In this document: piece after piece, positions 1 to 10,974 of the stretch
How positions within the stretch are numbered: the first letter of the stretch is position 1
How the letters are laid out: each line of letters opens with the position of its first letter
Origin: Tetrapyrgos nigripes
Taxonomy: Eukaryota > Basidiomycota > Agaricomycetes > Agaricales > Campanellaceae
Length of the DNA: 64,000 nt
Direction: 5' to 3'
NCBI GenBank assembly: GCA_013368315.1
Contig: JAACJM010000246.1
Location: 62,001 to 126,000, forward strand
The notes under the pieces: generated by a model
What the model saw: the letters and a program-made list of their open reading frames with translations, nothing else
Database searches by the model: none
Told to the model about the DNA's origin: nothing
Position numbers and translations under genes: made by a program

Positions 1-1482
1 CACTTGTCGCAGATGGAGCTGACGCTCTGTGCCCTGGTAGTGCGGATCTTGGCAGTACTGTTACATAGATGATAGACAAGCGGAAATCGATCAGCGCCAG
101 CGTCGCATCGAGGTAGGGAAGTAATAAAGCACTCACTCTCCGTAATTACTATTTTGGATGTATCCAGCGTCCGAGTCGTGTTAAAACTCTGAATAACGTT
201 GAACAAAGACGATACATACGTGTTGATTCCGACCAAAGTTTTACCTGCATGAAAAGGAAGGTGCCATCATTATTTTCAGAAAAGATCAGAGCGAGATCGA
301 AGATGCTTGCATACCGTCTACAGCCCAAACATCGTTGATTTCGACGTGTCTTGCGTATTGAGTCCCACAGTTTCCACACTGTGGCATGTAGTAGTAGGAT
401 TTATGATTTGAAGTGGTGAGTTTGCATCCGACTTGAAGAGCATTCGTTGAAAGAAACTTACGCTGCGGTACAGCTTGCCAAAGTTCTCAGCGTAGAACTG
501 CCATTGAAAACCGAAGCAAGGGATCGTGAATAACCTAGATCATCGGAGACGCTTCGAGTCGAGAATCTGGCTTACCGAGTTGATGATAACCTAGTGCAAA
601 ACGCTCAGATGAGCTGAAAATTGGAGAACGTGGGGAAATGCTTACAGTTCCACCGCCATTGTGTTGAACGACTGCAGCATGGACGTTGAGTCATACATTA
701 GTACAACAACTTCAAAAAGAGCAGCCTTACTCTTGTCATCAGCATTCTTGGCCTAAACCAAACGGAATACAGTCAGACCCGTCAAAATCAACGCATGATA
801 AGCTGTAGACAAAACCCACGCCACCGTAGTTAATCCGAGAGGTACCACTGGTTTGCTTAATAGTGATGGCATCCTCGCAGACATCCTAACTCGACGATCA
901 ATATCATCTCACTCAGTACCGCGAACAAACACACCTCGAAGTAAACATGGTCCAAAGTACAGGAACCTGCATAATGATCGTATCAACCTTCGGACAAGAT
1001 TCGGATTCTTCGAGGAGGCAAGGAAATTGAAAGGAGGACAGAAAACCCACCAAGACAATGAACACCTTCCGCCTGATTGGCCCCAATAATCACTCGACTG
1101 AGGGTAGCGCCTTCCTCCAATAAGAACACTGCATCCGAATCGCCACCTTCGGTCTGGCCGTTGCAAGCGCCAGACCCACGATCGTAACGCGTGTATGCCT
1201 GTGATGGAGTGAAAGTCTGACCAGCAGCAATGGTCATGGCTTTGCTCAATGATGAAGTAGTGGGTGCCTTGGGCCAGACATTGGTTGCTGTGCGTTTTTG
1301 TATGCTATCGGCACCAAGTATGAAAATGCCGATGAGTATGATAGAGGAAAGAAAGAAAGAAAAAATGAGTGAGTGAAGCAGAATGGAAACTTGTGGTAGC
1401 ATTGCTATACAACTCACGTCGGAGCCGGATTAGCAGCAACGAGGGCAGCGAGAGCGAGAGCGAGGGAGATGGAGACGAACAT
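1..1482 (-). CDS. Pectate lyase, polysaccharide lyase family 3 (3' end outside window)
   Basis: Predicted secreted enzyme that cleaves pectate by beta-elimination. The chosen ATG at 1482 opens a signal peptide ([20 protein letters not shown]). After the first intron the family-typical segments appear in order: [119 protein letters not shown] and NSNYGDTAKI. Each is on its own small exon with GT..AG borders; the gene has about nine or ten introns. The motifs follow the PL3 order, including the conserved Cys residues and the Asp-rich NADDK segment. The C-terminus (after SSICDK) lies beyond base 1. No lesion is seen. Motif recognition is from family knowledge; exon joins are by eye. Confidence 0.93.
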
Positions 1483-2930
1483 TTTCAACCTAGAAGTATG
1501 GGAAGTCTTTGTTCGAGGAGTCGAGATGGACTTTCATGACTTTATATGTGCTCGGTGAGACCACTATAACGTCTTAAGTGAAAAGAGGAGGTTTCCCTCC
1601 GGTCCGCTCATCTGCCACTCACGGGCCTGCGCAACCTCCAAGGGCTGAAATTCGGCGTATGTTCGAAAAGTGCTCTGAATAGATAAAAGTAGGTTTCATT
1701 AGGCTTTCAGCACCTAAGCGATATTGTTTTCAGGAACATAAAGCAGAAGGTAAACTAGAAATCACCTGCATCCTACCAACATCCAACACGAGCACAGACA
1801 AGCACATGGACATCATCTCTAGCTCCCTATCAATCCAATTTGCCAAGGAAAAGGAATACTTGATATAGGAAGTCACCAGGTATAAGCAGGCCGGCGAAAA
1901 TGCAGCGATAATTCCGAAGTAAAAGCAGATTGACCGAGAGCGCGTCAAGAGATCTGAGGCGATCAAGTTAAACGTCGACGAAAGACTCAATGTGGCTAAA
2001 TACGCACGCGTTGTGGATCACGTACAACGTGGGAACAACTGCGTCATCTCTTCTCCTTCTCCTCAACCATCCAGTTCCCGGGCACCCCTTGCCCTCCCCT
2101 TTCCAGGCGCCTCGCAAGTTAATGGGACCTATCCGGACACCCGGACACATATGTACGATGGAATATATTTTAGTGAGGCTGTGAGGCTGGCGTTTCACTG
2201 TGTGACTCGGAAAAGAACAATGCAAGGGGGTCCAAAAAGAATTAAATATACCGGGGTCGAAAAAAAATTTGCGCCCATCAAGGAACTACCTACTTACTTC
2301 CTTATATAGTAGGTTACTGCTTAATATAGCAATAGCATGTGACTTATGATTACATAAATTATTTGAACTGCTGTGCTAGTCAGAAGCTTTGCGGAACCTT
2401 CAACGAAAAATTGACTGCAACGTGGTCAAAGCAGTATTATCAGACCTAGATGCATTGTGAACAACATGTATTACTGCCAACAGTGAGCGAAAAATTTTCT
2501 AAGCGCATTTCGGGGGTCAAAAAAAAAATTCGCCTCCTCCAGAGAACCTACCAACCGGTACGGGATTTCCCGTCCGGACCCCTTGAACAATGTATGTAGT
2601 TTTTTGAGTATTCTTCTTTCTTTGGGTCAATAAAGACGAAGACAGCGCTGTCATCTCTGTAAACCTTGAGGAGTCTCAAGATCTCAAACTTAAGACCTTA
2701 TGACTGCGAGTCTTTGGTGGGCGCTTGATGCACGTCAAAGAAGTTGATCAGCATCAAGTCAAAATTCGCAGCTTTAGCCGGCAGATCTACGCAACATGTT
2801 CACTTAACTACTGAAAAGAGGTGAATTGTCAACTTTCATTCCTTTCCTTTCCTTTATTTTTCTTTCTTCCACTTCCTCTGTTCAGCTAGTAGTAGTTTTC
2901 CAGCTACTACCAAGCTTTCAAGTTCCCAGC
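1483..2930. other. Intergenic region between divergent PL3 and GtaA-like genes
   Basis: No convincing gene. The segment serves as the upstream region of both flanking, divergently transcribed genes. Two A-rich stretches resemble each other (around 2254-2310 and 2511-2570, each GGGGTC followed by 8-10 A and then a C-rich block), suggesting a short decayed repeat. Open frames here have no family features and overlap one another. Confidence 0.5.
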
Positions 2931-5900
2931 ATGTCCTTTCGAAAACTCGGTCTCTTTTGCCTATTCTCATTCCTTTCATCCCTCCTTTCCTTGGTGTCTG
3001 CCCAGAACATTCGACCAGCATCTTTACCTCTTGCTGTGCGCTCTCCCTATCTTAGTGCGTGGTTGGCGGATTCAACTGCACCGGCGGTATGGCCAACCCA
3101 TTGGACACAGAATAGGGTACATACCTCAAACACCATTGCGTCGCTGACCTGACACTGACGCTAATCCTCTTATCTCAGACTCTTGGCTGGGCTGGTCTTT
3201 TACGCGTGGATGGACAACTCTTCGAATGGCTAGGACTGACATTTCAAGGCGGTGGACTGACGATTCCGTCAAATAAACCGGCCAACGTTACGTCTCTTCA
3301 AGCAGTGGAAGTAACTCCTACGAGGACAGTGATGACCCACGACGTCGGCGGCCTCATTTCCCTTAACGTGACTTTTCTGAGTCCCGTTGAGCCCCAGGAT
3401 CCGGTATTGCAGAGTCTGGAGTTTGTATACGTTTACGTGGATGTGCAAAGTAAGGACGGCAAGGCGCACTCGGTACAGCTATACCAGGATCTCAGTGGTG
3501 GTGCGTCTTTAGCTTGCCTCATTCCCTGATACATCGTGCTGATCAAAGTTGTATTTGAAGAATGGACTTCATCGGATGACGCGTCTCCCATTAAATGGAC
3601 TACTACAACTTCAGGAAACGCTGTCTATCACGCTGCCCAGAAGCAACAACTACAAAGTATGGTCACGCAGAATGGGATGGCAGAGGACGTCGTACTTTAC
3701 CATGCGGCCTTGTCGGTGAGTCTTCAGTCCAGTCAAGTGTCTCTCTTCGTTTCCCTTCCGGCCGTCGGGCATCATCTCTCCGTACGTGCACCTCGTCCCG
3801 CTACATAGATTATATTACAGGTGGTAATATGTGTATCATTGATACCTGTTGCCATCTCGTGTATCAAGCGGAAGTAGATAAGCATATTTCTCAGGCACCT
3901 CAGGGTGAGGATGTTGTATAGCAGTGACTCATTGTACTCGTGTCTTCCTGATATTTTCTACCGCACTGGTCGTAGTCAGATGAAAGCTAACCAATTTTTT
4001 CGCATAGGGCACTGGTGCTACTTACCAAACAGGCGGTCATCATGACGTCCGTTCGCAGTTTCTGAATAATGGAGCGCTCACGAACTCGCAAGACAATGCC
4101 TTCAGAAACATCAATGAGTGAGTACTTCTGTCTGACCTCAGTTTGATTCTCGTGATCCTCTCTTCGGTATCATTCTGTGGGTCTTCGTCTTAATTTGACT
4201 CCGGGCGCTATGATTCCGAAGCTCTTTCCATACTTCTTCTTTTCTTTCGCGGGACGTCCAGCGCTGACATGCTATACTTCTTGATTGATCCTGGCTACCT
4301 TCAAATTGTAACTGTCTTCCACCATGACCTGACACCCCACGACAACTGGCTATTCCTTTCACGACCAAATGATCATCTGGAACCCTACTACGCTTCCGAA
4401 TACCCCATTGCGGAATGGTAATACAGCAACTTCCCTGTCTTCGCGTTCTGTAAGGATCTAGGGACGATCACGTCGACTGGCTCCTCCCCTGTTGTTTGGG
4501 CCGTCGGAATGGTACGGGATCGCAGTATCAACTATCCAACCGAAGCTGGAACACAGGGTATGACATCTGCTTGGAAAAGTAGATGGGGATCTGTTGATGC
4601 AGCGGTGAGCTTACCCTACTCAATGTGCAACTGCCAAGAATACTCATTCATCACCAATTATAGATCCAAGCCTTCCTATCTGACTCCTCCGCGGCCCTAG
4701 CTCGTTCCATCGCGTTGGACTCAAAGATCCTCAATGCCGCCTCTGGGATAAGCAGTCAATATGCCGACATTGTAAGTCTGGCGACGAGGCAAATGTTTGG
4801 AGGGTTGGAAGTCACTGTAAGTGTTTCTCGTACAACTTTTGATGCTTTTACGGATTCTGACTAACTTTCCATTCTCCATTTTTTTTGAACAATACAGGTT
4901 CCAGCTACAGAGAATGACGGAAGCGACATCATGATGTTCTTAAAAGACATGGGTATTTCGGAAAGGGCTCAGCCTGTCGAAGTGCTATATGCTGCCTGGC
5001 CAGCGATTATGTATGTTAACGCGAGTTGGGGGAGCTATCTATTGGAACCTCTTTTAACTTATGAGGGAAGTAACCTGTACCAGACGAACTATTCTGCGCC
5101 TGATCTGGGTGATTTAGATGCTCTTTTCTTCAAATTTTCTTATTACTTATTCTTGCTCTTTTCGTAGGCCCTGCGTACCCCTCGATCACTGGCAACTCTT
5201 CGCCCAATACCTCGCGGGCCTTGGAGGATTCGAGCTCGATGTTAATTATGGCGTATACCCATGCTAGGCTGAGTGGAGACGGGGCGTTGATTGGGAAATA
5301 TGTGAGTTTTGGCCGACAATTATGTACTACTCAACACGCGCACTAAGGGCCCTTTTTCTTACGCCCAGTACAACCTCTTCAAGGCCTGGACCGACCAACT
5401 TATACCCAGCACATTGACGCCAAATGGATTGTGAGTACTCTTTCTTTCTTACTTTCTTTTTTGATTTTGAAAATATCTCTAATATCTATGAAAAACTAGC
5501 TCAACAAGCGACGGCCAGTCATCCCCAAACATCACCAATCTCGCTCTGAAGGGAATACTCGGTATCAAGGCTATGGCGGAGATGAGCAACGCCGCAGGAA
5601 ACAGCGCGGACGCCAAGAAATATCAAGATCAAGCCTCCACGTTCATCTCACAATGGGCATCATTTGCTGGCTCATCAGGGCATCTAACGTCCACTTATGG
5701 CGATACGTCATCCTTTGGGTTGATGTACAATCTGTACGCGGATAAGTTGATGGGTACTTCGTTAGTGCCGAATAATGTGGGTACTCTCTCTGATTGACGT
5801 GGTGTACAGTTCATCTAACGTCTATCTTTTGTTTTCTAGGTCTATACGCAGCAAACTAGTTTTCTTGCCAACCAAGCATCAAGTGCCCCAGCCTTTGGTC

Positions 5901-7060
5901 TGCAATTTGATAGTCATGCCAATAATGTCGCTAAGAGTCGTAAGCCTTCTCGTTTTTCTCGTTCCCAGCTATCCGTGCCGACGGTGATTAAACACAATGC
6001 CAGACTGGACGATGTTCGCCGCGGGAACCATGACCGACTCTGCTACTCGGGATGTACTCGTTTCTCAAGTACATACCAAAGCAACAGACGAGAAGAACGG
6101 AGGCGTCTTTCCTTCAACGTACAATGCCAACGATGGAACAACAGTTGCTGGTTCGGCGAGTGCGGCGGTTGGAGGGCTTTATTCGCTGCTGGCGTTAACG
6201 TGAGCATAGGCTTTTTGGTACTCTGAGAGTGCAAAGTGACCAACCTGGCTTCTTTTCGCAGTCTCCAAGCTCAAACAATCCAGGATGCCAGCTCAAGTGC
6301 GGGTTCGGGTTCGGGTTCCAGTTCCTCATCATCCCATACAGGTGCCATCGTTGGTGCAGTTGTTGCCGTCCTGGCTGTTGCTGCTCTCGCTGCCCTGGGC
6401 TTCTTTTTATGGCGAAGGAGAGCTAGGAGAGGACTACCGGGTGTCAGAAGGAGAAAAAGCGCTAATATTGGTGGTCTGGACCCCGAGCATGGAAACGGTC
6501 TGCCTGAGGACTACCATAATCCTGGTCAAATCGTAATGGGAGAGTACAACAATGCTTCCAACACCAATCTCATCAACGGAGCTGCCAGTGTGCACTCCTT
6601 TGGAAACACCGAGTCCGACACCCAACAAAACGGCTATCCACCCATGCCTCAGGGCGCACACATACCCCGTGTTCCCAGTTCACAATCTTCTTCGAGAGCT
6701 CGAGGTCTTCCTCCTAGATCCCTCAGACTCCATAATGGCGACTCGGAAGACGGTCATGGAGCGACTAATCGGGCCTCTACGTATTCCGGTTCCCAGTCGA
6801 CGTTCAGCACCCCACAAGCTCCGCCGTTACCCAGTAAACACCCTATCACCCTTTCTGCTGATACAAAAGAGCCTAGCGAAGACGGTGCAATGCTACGGAC
6901 AAAGGGTAGTATATCGTCTCGCACGACACTGTCAAGATCGAATACGGTGGTTACGCAGGAGGCCACGAGGGAGCTGAGAGATGAGGTGGAGCTTTTGAGA
7001 AGAGAGATGGCGGAGATGAGGTCTAGGACCGCGTACGAGCCGCCTCCAGAATACCAGTAG
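2931..7060 (+). CDS. Glutaminase A-like (GtaA/DUF4965) protein with membrane anchor and cytoplasmic tail
   Basis: Predicted exported glutaminase A family protein. The ATG at 2931 begins a signal peptide (MSFRKLGLFCLFSF..., cleavage near LVSAQ), followed by the family start ASLPLAVRSPYLSAWL. Later exons give the N-terminal beta domain (TLGWAGLLRVDGQLFEWLG), FRNINE, PVFAFCKDLG, VVWAVGMVRD, LATRQMFGGLEVTV, YPSITGNSSPNTSRALEDSS and DWTMFAAGTM, as in the GtaA six-hairpin domain. Unlike the classic secreted Aspergillus enzyme, it continues into a Ser/Gly linker, one transmembrane helix (GAIVGAVVAVLAVAALAALG), a basic stop-transfer RRRARRG, and a roughly 200-residue Ser/Pro-rich tail. The tail ends in a short coiled coil and PPPEYQ. 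About a dozen introns; two are unusually long (3714-4007 and about 4118-4428). Function is inferred from family; the tail has no assigned role. Confidence 0.9.
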
Positions 7061-7612
7061 TTCACCAGGGTTGACTTTCCCTCTTATGTATGCATATTCT
7101 GGGTCTCAGGAAGAACACGGACATTCTGTATTTTTTGCATGTTTGTACTATAATCTGCGGTAAACATGTCAGACAGGTCTGACACAGTGACAGTGACACA
7201 TCTTAGAGCCTACCCAGCTAGCATACTATGCGTCTGTAAAAATGACGAAGTCCGTCAGCTACAGTTCTAATTTCATTGACAGAGAACGCATACTCAGCAG
7301 AACCACCGCATCCAGATTCCATGGCCAGATTCATAACGTAAGAAATACTTGACTGACTAGCAACGTCAATGAGTTCCAAATATTCCGTTGCACTTCGGAC
7401 TACAGCGCAACTTGAAGGCAAGGTCTTTTATCAGAAAGGGTACACGTAAGTAACGATGTACGAAAGGTACCAAGAGTCCACGAAGATAGTGGATTCGACT
7501 GGTACTGAAATACAGTACCTATCAGAAAGGATACACGTAAGTAACGATGTACGAAAGGTACTGTAGTAATAAATATAATCAGTATCAACTTGTATGTAAA
7601 GGAAAGAATGTA
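7061..7612. other. 3' flank of the glutaminase gene, no gene seen
   Basis: Non-coding stretch between the glutaminase stop and a DNA transposon. It holds a 42-bp direct repeat pair, listed separately. Short open frames on the minus strand come only from those repeats. Confidence 0.5.
7429..7561. repeat. Direct repeat pair, 42 bp each
   Basis: Copies at 7429-7470 and 7520-7561 begin TATCAGAAAGG and end CGAAAGGTAC, differing at one base (GGGTACAC versus GGATACAC). The 49-bp spacer is unrelated to the repeats. Origin unknown. Confidence 0.85.
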
Positions 7613-8355
7613 TGGAGCGGGGCACTTAGCTGCCGCTACTTTTGTACAAATCTCCGATTTTTTTCTGGTCTTACAGAAACGTTCCTTTTGAGTAGATAGA
7701 TAGATCTGTAAGACGGATTTGCGATAGAGTCAAAACTGACTGAGCTATGGGCCCGGGAAGTTTTCCAACCGGTCCGATTTTGCGCATTACCATTTATGGT
7801 ATATTAGTAATCATTAGTAATCAATTACATATGCGTATCTATGCATCAAATTGTCGAGCAAGAGTCTCGGGCACCCGTCTATGCGACTTGTACCTCTTAG
7901 AGCTGAATGCACGCACACGAATCTGAGCCTCTTTGATTCCCAAGCCTGACCGGTAAGCTTCCATCCATCTGATCATCCTGTGCTCCCATTTCCGGATGGT
8001 CGATATAGTGACAGATGCCAAGGCATCGGGCATGTTCTTCTTGAGTCCTTCGAAAGAGTAATCGCAGTGTTCGCGAAGGTATCTCTTTGTTGCACCCCAG
8101 AAAAACTCAATGAAGTTGAGTTCACAGTGAAATTGCGAGCTCTTGCGGCGCGAGCTTGTTGGGTCGCTTTTTGTGCTTTACCCATGGCGCAGATGTATCG
8201 GAAGCTGGTAGAGATAGAGATCTTACATATCATCGAGCGGAAATCGCAGGACAAACTTTTTTTTTCCATTGTTCACCAAATTTGCGCGTCACAGCCACAT
8301 TACGTAAGGATTTGTAAGCTGTACACAAGTAGCGGCAGCTAAGTGCCCCGCTCCA
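7613..8355. mobile_element. TA-flanked DNA transposon, non-autonomous internal-deletion derivative
   Basis: A 743-bp unit bounded by terminal inverted repeats of about 36 bp (TGGAGCGGGGCACTTAGCTG...) with one mismatch, and flanked on both sides by the dinucleotide TA (7611-7612 and 8356-8357). TA duplication fits the Tc1/mariner/ISL2EU-like range of DDE elements. Inside is only the start and the end of a transposase on the minus strand. Confidence 0.85.
7839..8185 (-). pseudogene. DDE transposase remnant (N-terminus joined to C-terminus)
   Basis: The C-terminal part reads [19 protein letters not shown], then [20 protein letters not shown], and ends [16 protein letters not shown]. This is the typical C-terminus of an abundant Agaricomycete DDE endonuclease family; NFIEFFWG carries the last acidic catalytic residue. 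Immediately upstream an ATG at 8185 starts [17 protein letters not shown], a plausible transposase N-terminus, but in a different frame from the C-terminal part. The whole catalytic core between them is missing, so the product cannot be active. It lies entirely inside the TIR-bounded element. Confidence 0.75.
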
Positions 8356-8990
8356 TAAGAGATAATTAATAAGGCCTTAAGGTACCTGAGGAAATAGAAA
8401 GTATATATAAGGAAATAACCCCCTATCTGGGGACTCTCATTCTCAACATCTTTTCATTATGTAAAGCAAGTTTTCCTTTTCTTTCATACCCACCGCTACA
8501 CGGGCAGCTCCAGCCTGATTTCACCTGATCATCATGTCTACCCCTCTTCCTCGATGTGCCTGAGTCACCTTCGGGACACATTCTTCCTCTCGTACACTCT
8601 GTGTTCTGCTTACCACCAGGCATTTATACCGCTTCAGTGCCCACTGTTGAATGTTCATCTTCCGACCGATGTATATGCAAGCTGTATGGCGATTGTTATT
8701 GGGCAGGAGGAATACCATCAAGTACGAGTCGTTCGCCTTAGTCTCACCTACATTCATCTTATCCACCGACTCTACCTTCGTTACCTGCCCAATTGGCGCA
8801 AACTCGCCTGGCTTTCCATCAGAAATTGGCGAGACCGAATTGTTGATCAGAAGTGTATCTTTTCTCCTTATGTGAGTGAACCTTTGCGATACGACTTGTA
8901 CACGTATCAGAACTGGTCATGGAATCATTTTCTTCCACTTCATCTTATAATCATACATCATTGGTAATGATGGATAACTAGTAAATAACA

Positions 8991-9210
8991 TCACAGCGCT
9001 ACACAGTTATCGCACTGTGGATCGCTGCATACGCATTCGTTGCTCGGATCTGGAAATATTTGTCAACCAGGAAGACAATAGAAAATAAAGGGAAGCATTG
9101 GCGCATTACTCACCAGCGACTACTAGGGAAGCTTGAGCTTGCTGGCGAAGGATTGAAGTTGGAGTTGGATATAGGTGTGATGCGAGTACCTGGATCGTGG
9201 GGGTAATGAA
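8991..9210 (-). CDS. Possible small Cys-rich protein, C-terminal exons only
   Basis: Weak call. On the minus strand an exon ending SLVVA is joined by a well-formed 64-bp intron (GTGAGT...CCAG, 9050-9113) to a last exon DPSNECVCSDPQCDNCVAL and a stop at 8991. The Cys pattern C-x-C-x4-C-x2-C looks like a small secreted peptide, but the open frame has no ATG and is closed upstream by a stop at 9211-9213, so a 5' exon must lie further upstream or the gene is broken. A TATA-like TATATATA lies near 9292-9302. An opposite-strand frame (8556-8741) also encodes a Cys-rich stretch, CSSSDRCICKLYGDCYW. No family recognised. Confidence 0.25.
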
Positions 9211-9446
9211 CTAGTGATAATGAATAGTTGGGTGAATCGTCATCATATCTTTAAGTGGCCCACGGTCCACCAGTTTCTTCTTCTAAGTACTACATATATA
9301 TAGTCACTGCAAGAAATTTATCTCCTCGTGACCACTCCTCTCGTTATGAACCACGTTGAAAATGCATAGTAGAGTATGACAGAGTAATATTCAACAATGA
9401 GATCTTGAGAAATAAGGATGTACATATAACTGCTAGCTATATTCAG
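9211..9446. promoter_or_regulatory. AT-rich non-coding spacer with TATA-like box
   Basis: Contains ACATATATATAGTC (about 9291-9304), a possible core promoter for the minus-strand Cys-rich ORF. Nothing else recognisable. Confidence 0.3.
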
Positions 9447-10974
9447 TCAAGGATTCCCATCTTCTTCGTCACTATATTCCTCCGAGTCGTCATCTTCAGG
9501 GACATAATCCTCATCTTCATCTGTCTCATCCTCTACATCTCCATCGTTTATATCCAACTCCAACAGTAAACCATTCCCAGTTAGTGCACGAAGGGCAGGC
9601 ACTGTAGTCGACCGAAATTGCTCGATCCATTCCACAGCAGCCTTGTCTCTGGTTCCAAGCCGGACAGAGAGCTTGAAGTGACGCAGTGTAGCTATGGGAA
9701 TGCCTGTATTACCATATTCCCTGACTTCCATCCTCGACTGCACCATTTTAAGAATGATATCCGCAGTATTATCTCTGGTATACTCCAAACCGGGCACCAG
9801 CACGACCGCCATCGCCAGCTTGGTCAACCTGGGTAAAAGAGGCTTATGATGTAGTACGGGTACAGAGGAGTCAGAGTCGGATCTGGTGGCGAGGTCATCT
9901 AGGATTAGGTCATCGCACAAGCCAAATTGCCAATGACCCCCGCTAATAGTCAGCTCTTCGAGGGTCGGTAAGTGCTCAAGAAGTTGTCGTAGTAAGTGGT
10001 CATGAAGGACCGGACCAGCCAGCTTCAGATACCGAAGCTGACAATTGGAGGCCTCGAGCCATTTCTGAATACTTTCCTTCCATCTGGTTGTGACGTTCTC
10101 GCGCGCATTCCCCTCCCGGTCCTCTAGCCGCTCTTCCGGTTCCTCGTTACTGCCTATGAAGTGCAGAGTAGAAAGGGACGGAGCTTTGAAAGTAAGAAGA
10201 AACTGTGACATTGCTGTGTAGAGTCTAAGGGACTCCGACTCAGAAGATATTTGGAAAATTGGCTTCAGTTCGAAAACGATGGTATGGAGGTGTGGATGCG
10301 TGACGGGAATGATAGAGTCGTAATACCGGAAGCCTGATGGGCTAATGAAGAGCTTTTCAAGCCGAGAGCAACGACGAGAGGCTTCATGGTACTCGATCCA
10401 TTGTAGTGTTGCACGTGGCTCGACTCGACTCCAGCTAAGCCGAGAGCCAAGCCGATGTTTAGCCAAGCTGAGTCGAACAAAAATGAGCCGGCTCTGTGTA
10501 CCTCGGCTCTGGCTGGCTTTGTAGCCTAAAATAGAGAGCCCATACAAAGACCCTGAAACGATGAATACAGGAAACGACCCAAGGTCTAGAGCCGTTTAAT
10601 AGACCTGTATACAAAATCATGTAGCTGCTGTATGATCTGTATTCAAATAAATAACTGGTGGCTCGATTCAGCTCAAGCCGGAGTCAACGAGTTGTTTATG
10701 GCTCGAAAGCCAAGCCACGGTCATGACTTCATCAAGCCGTTCATAGCGGAGCCGGAGTGAGCCGGAGTCAAGCCGGTGCAACACTAATCCATTGCCCCTG
10801 AGTGCCTCTCCTGGCGCTGGTAAAATGAATCGTCGTTATCTGAGAAAGGGGTAGCAACTGAGACAGACACAGCAATTTCCTTGTCTTGGGAATATACAGT
10901 GTATGCAACATCGACATGTCATTGAATATATCGCGGAACGCACTGAGATCGTCATCATGAACTAGGTCTTGGTA
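9447..10974 (-). pseudogene. F-box/LRR-like protein gene interrupted by a MITE
   Basis: Reads on the minus strand in two parts. The downstream part (9447-10403) gives QWIEYHEASRRCSRLEKLF..., then leucine-rich segments such as LRYLKLAGPVL and LPTLEELTISGGHW, and a very acidic end (DEDEDYVPEDDDSEEYSDEE). The upstream part (10788-10974) gives LTTLYQDLVHDDDLSAFRDI and IHFTSARRGTQGQWI. They are separated by a 384-bp insertion flanked by ATCCATTG. Removing the insertion and one copy of the duplication restores one frame (GTQGQW-IEYHE). The style matches Agaricomycete F-box proteins with degenerate LRRs. The F-box itself is not visible: the 5' end runs into a second element at about 10975. Confidence 0.7.
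10404..10787. mobile_element. hAT-like MITE with 8-bp target-site duplication
   Basis: Ends TAGTGTTGCAC and GTGCAACACTA form a terminal inverted repeat that continues imperfectly (CGTGGCTCGACTC versus CGGCTTGACTC). The flanks carry an exact 8-bp duplication, ATCCATTG, at 10396-10403 and 10788-10795, as expected for the hAT superfamily. No ORF of its own; internal sequence is rich in GAGCCGG/CCAGCT motifs. Confidence 0.85.

Noticed and set aside
1990..2309. Overlapping plus and minus frames between PL3 and GtaA-like genes
   Set aside because: Three frames overlap without splice signals or composition typical of the neighbouring genes.
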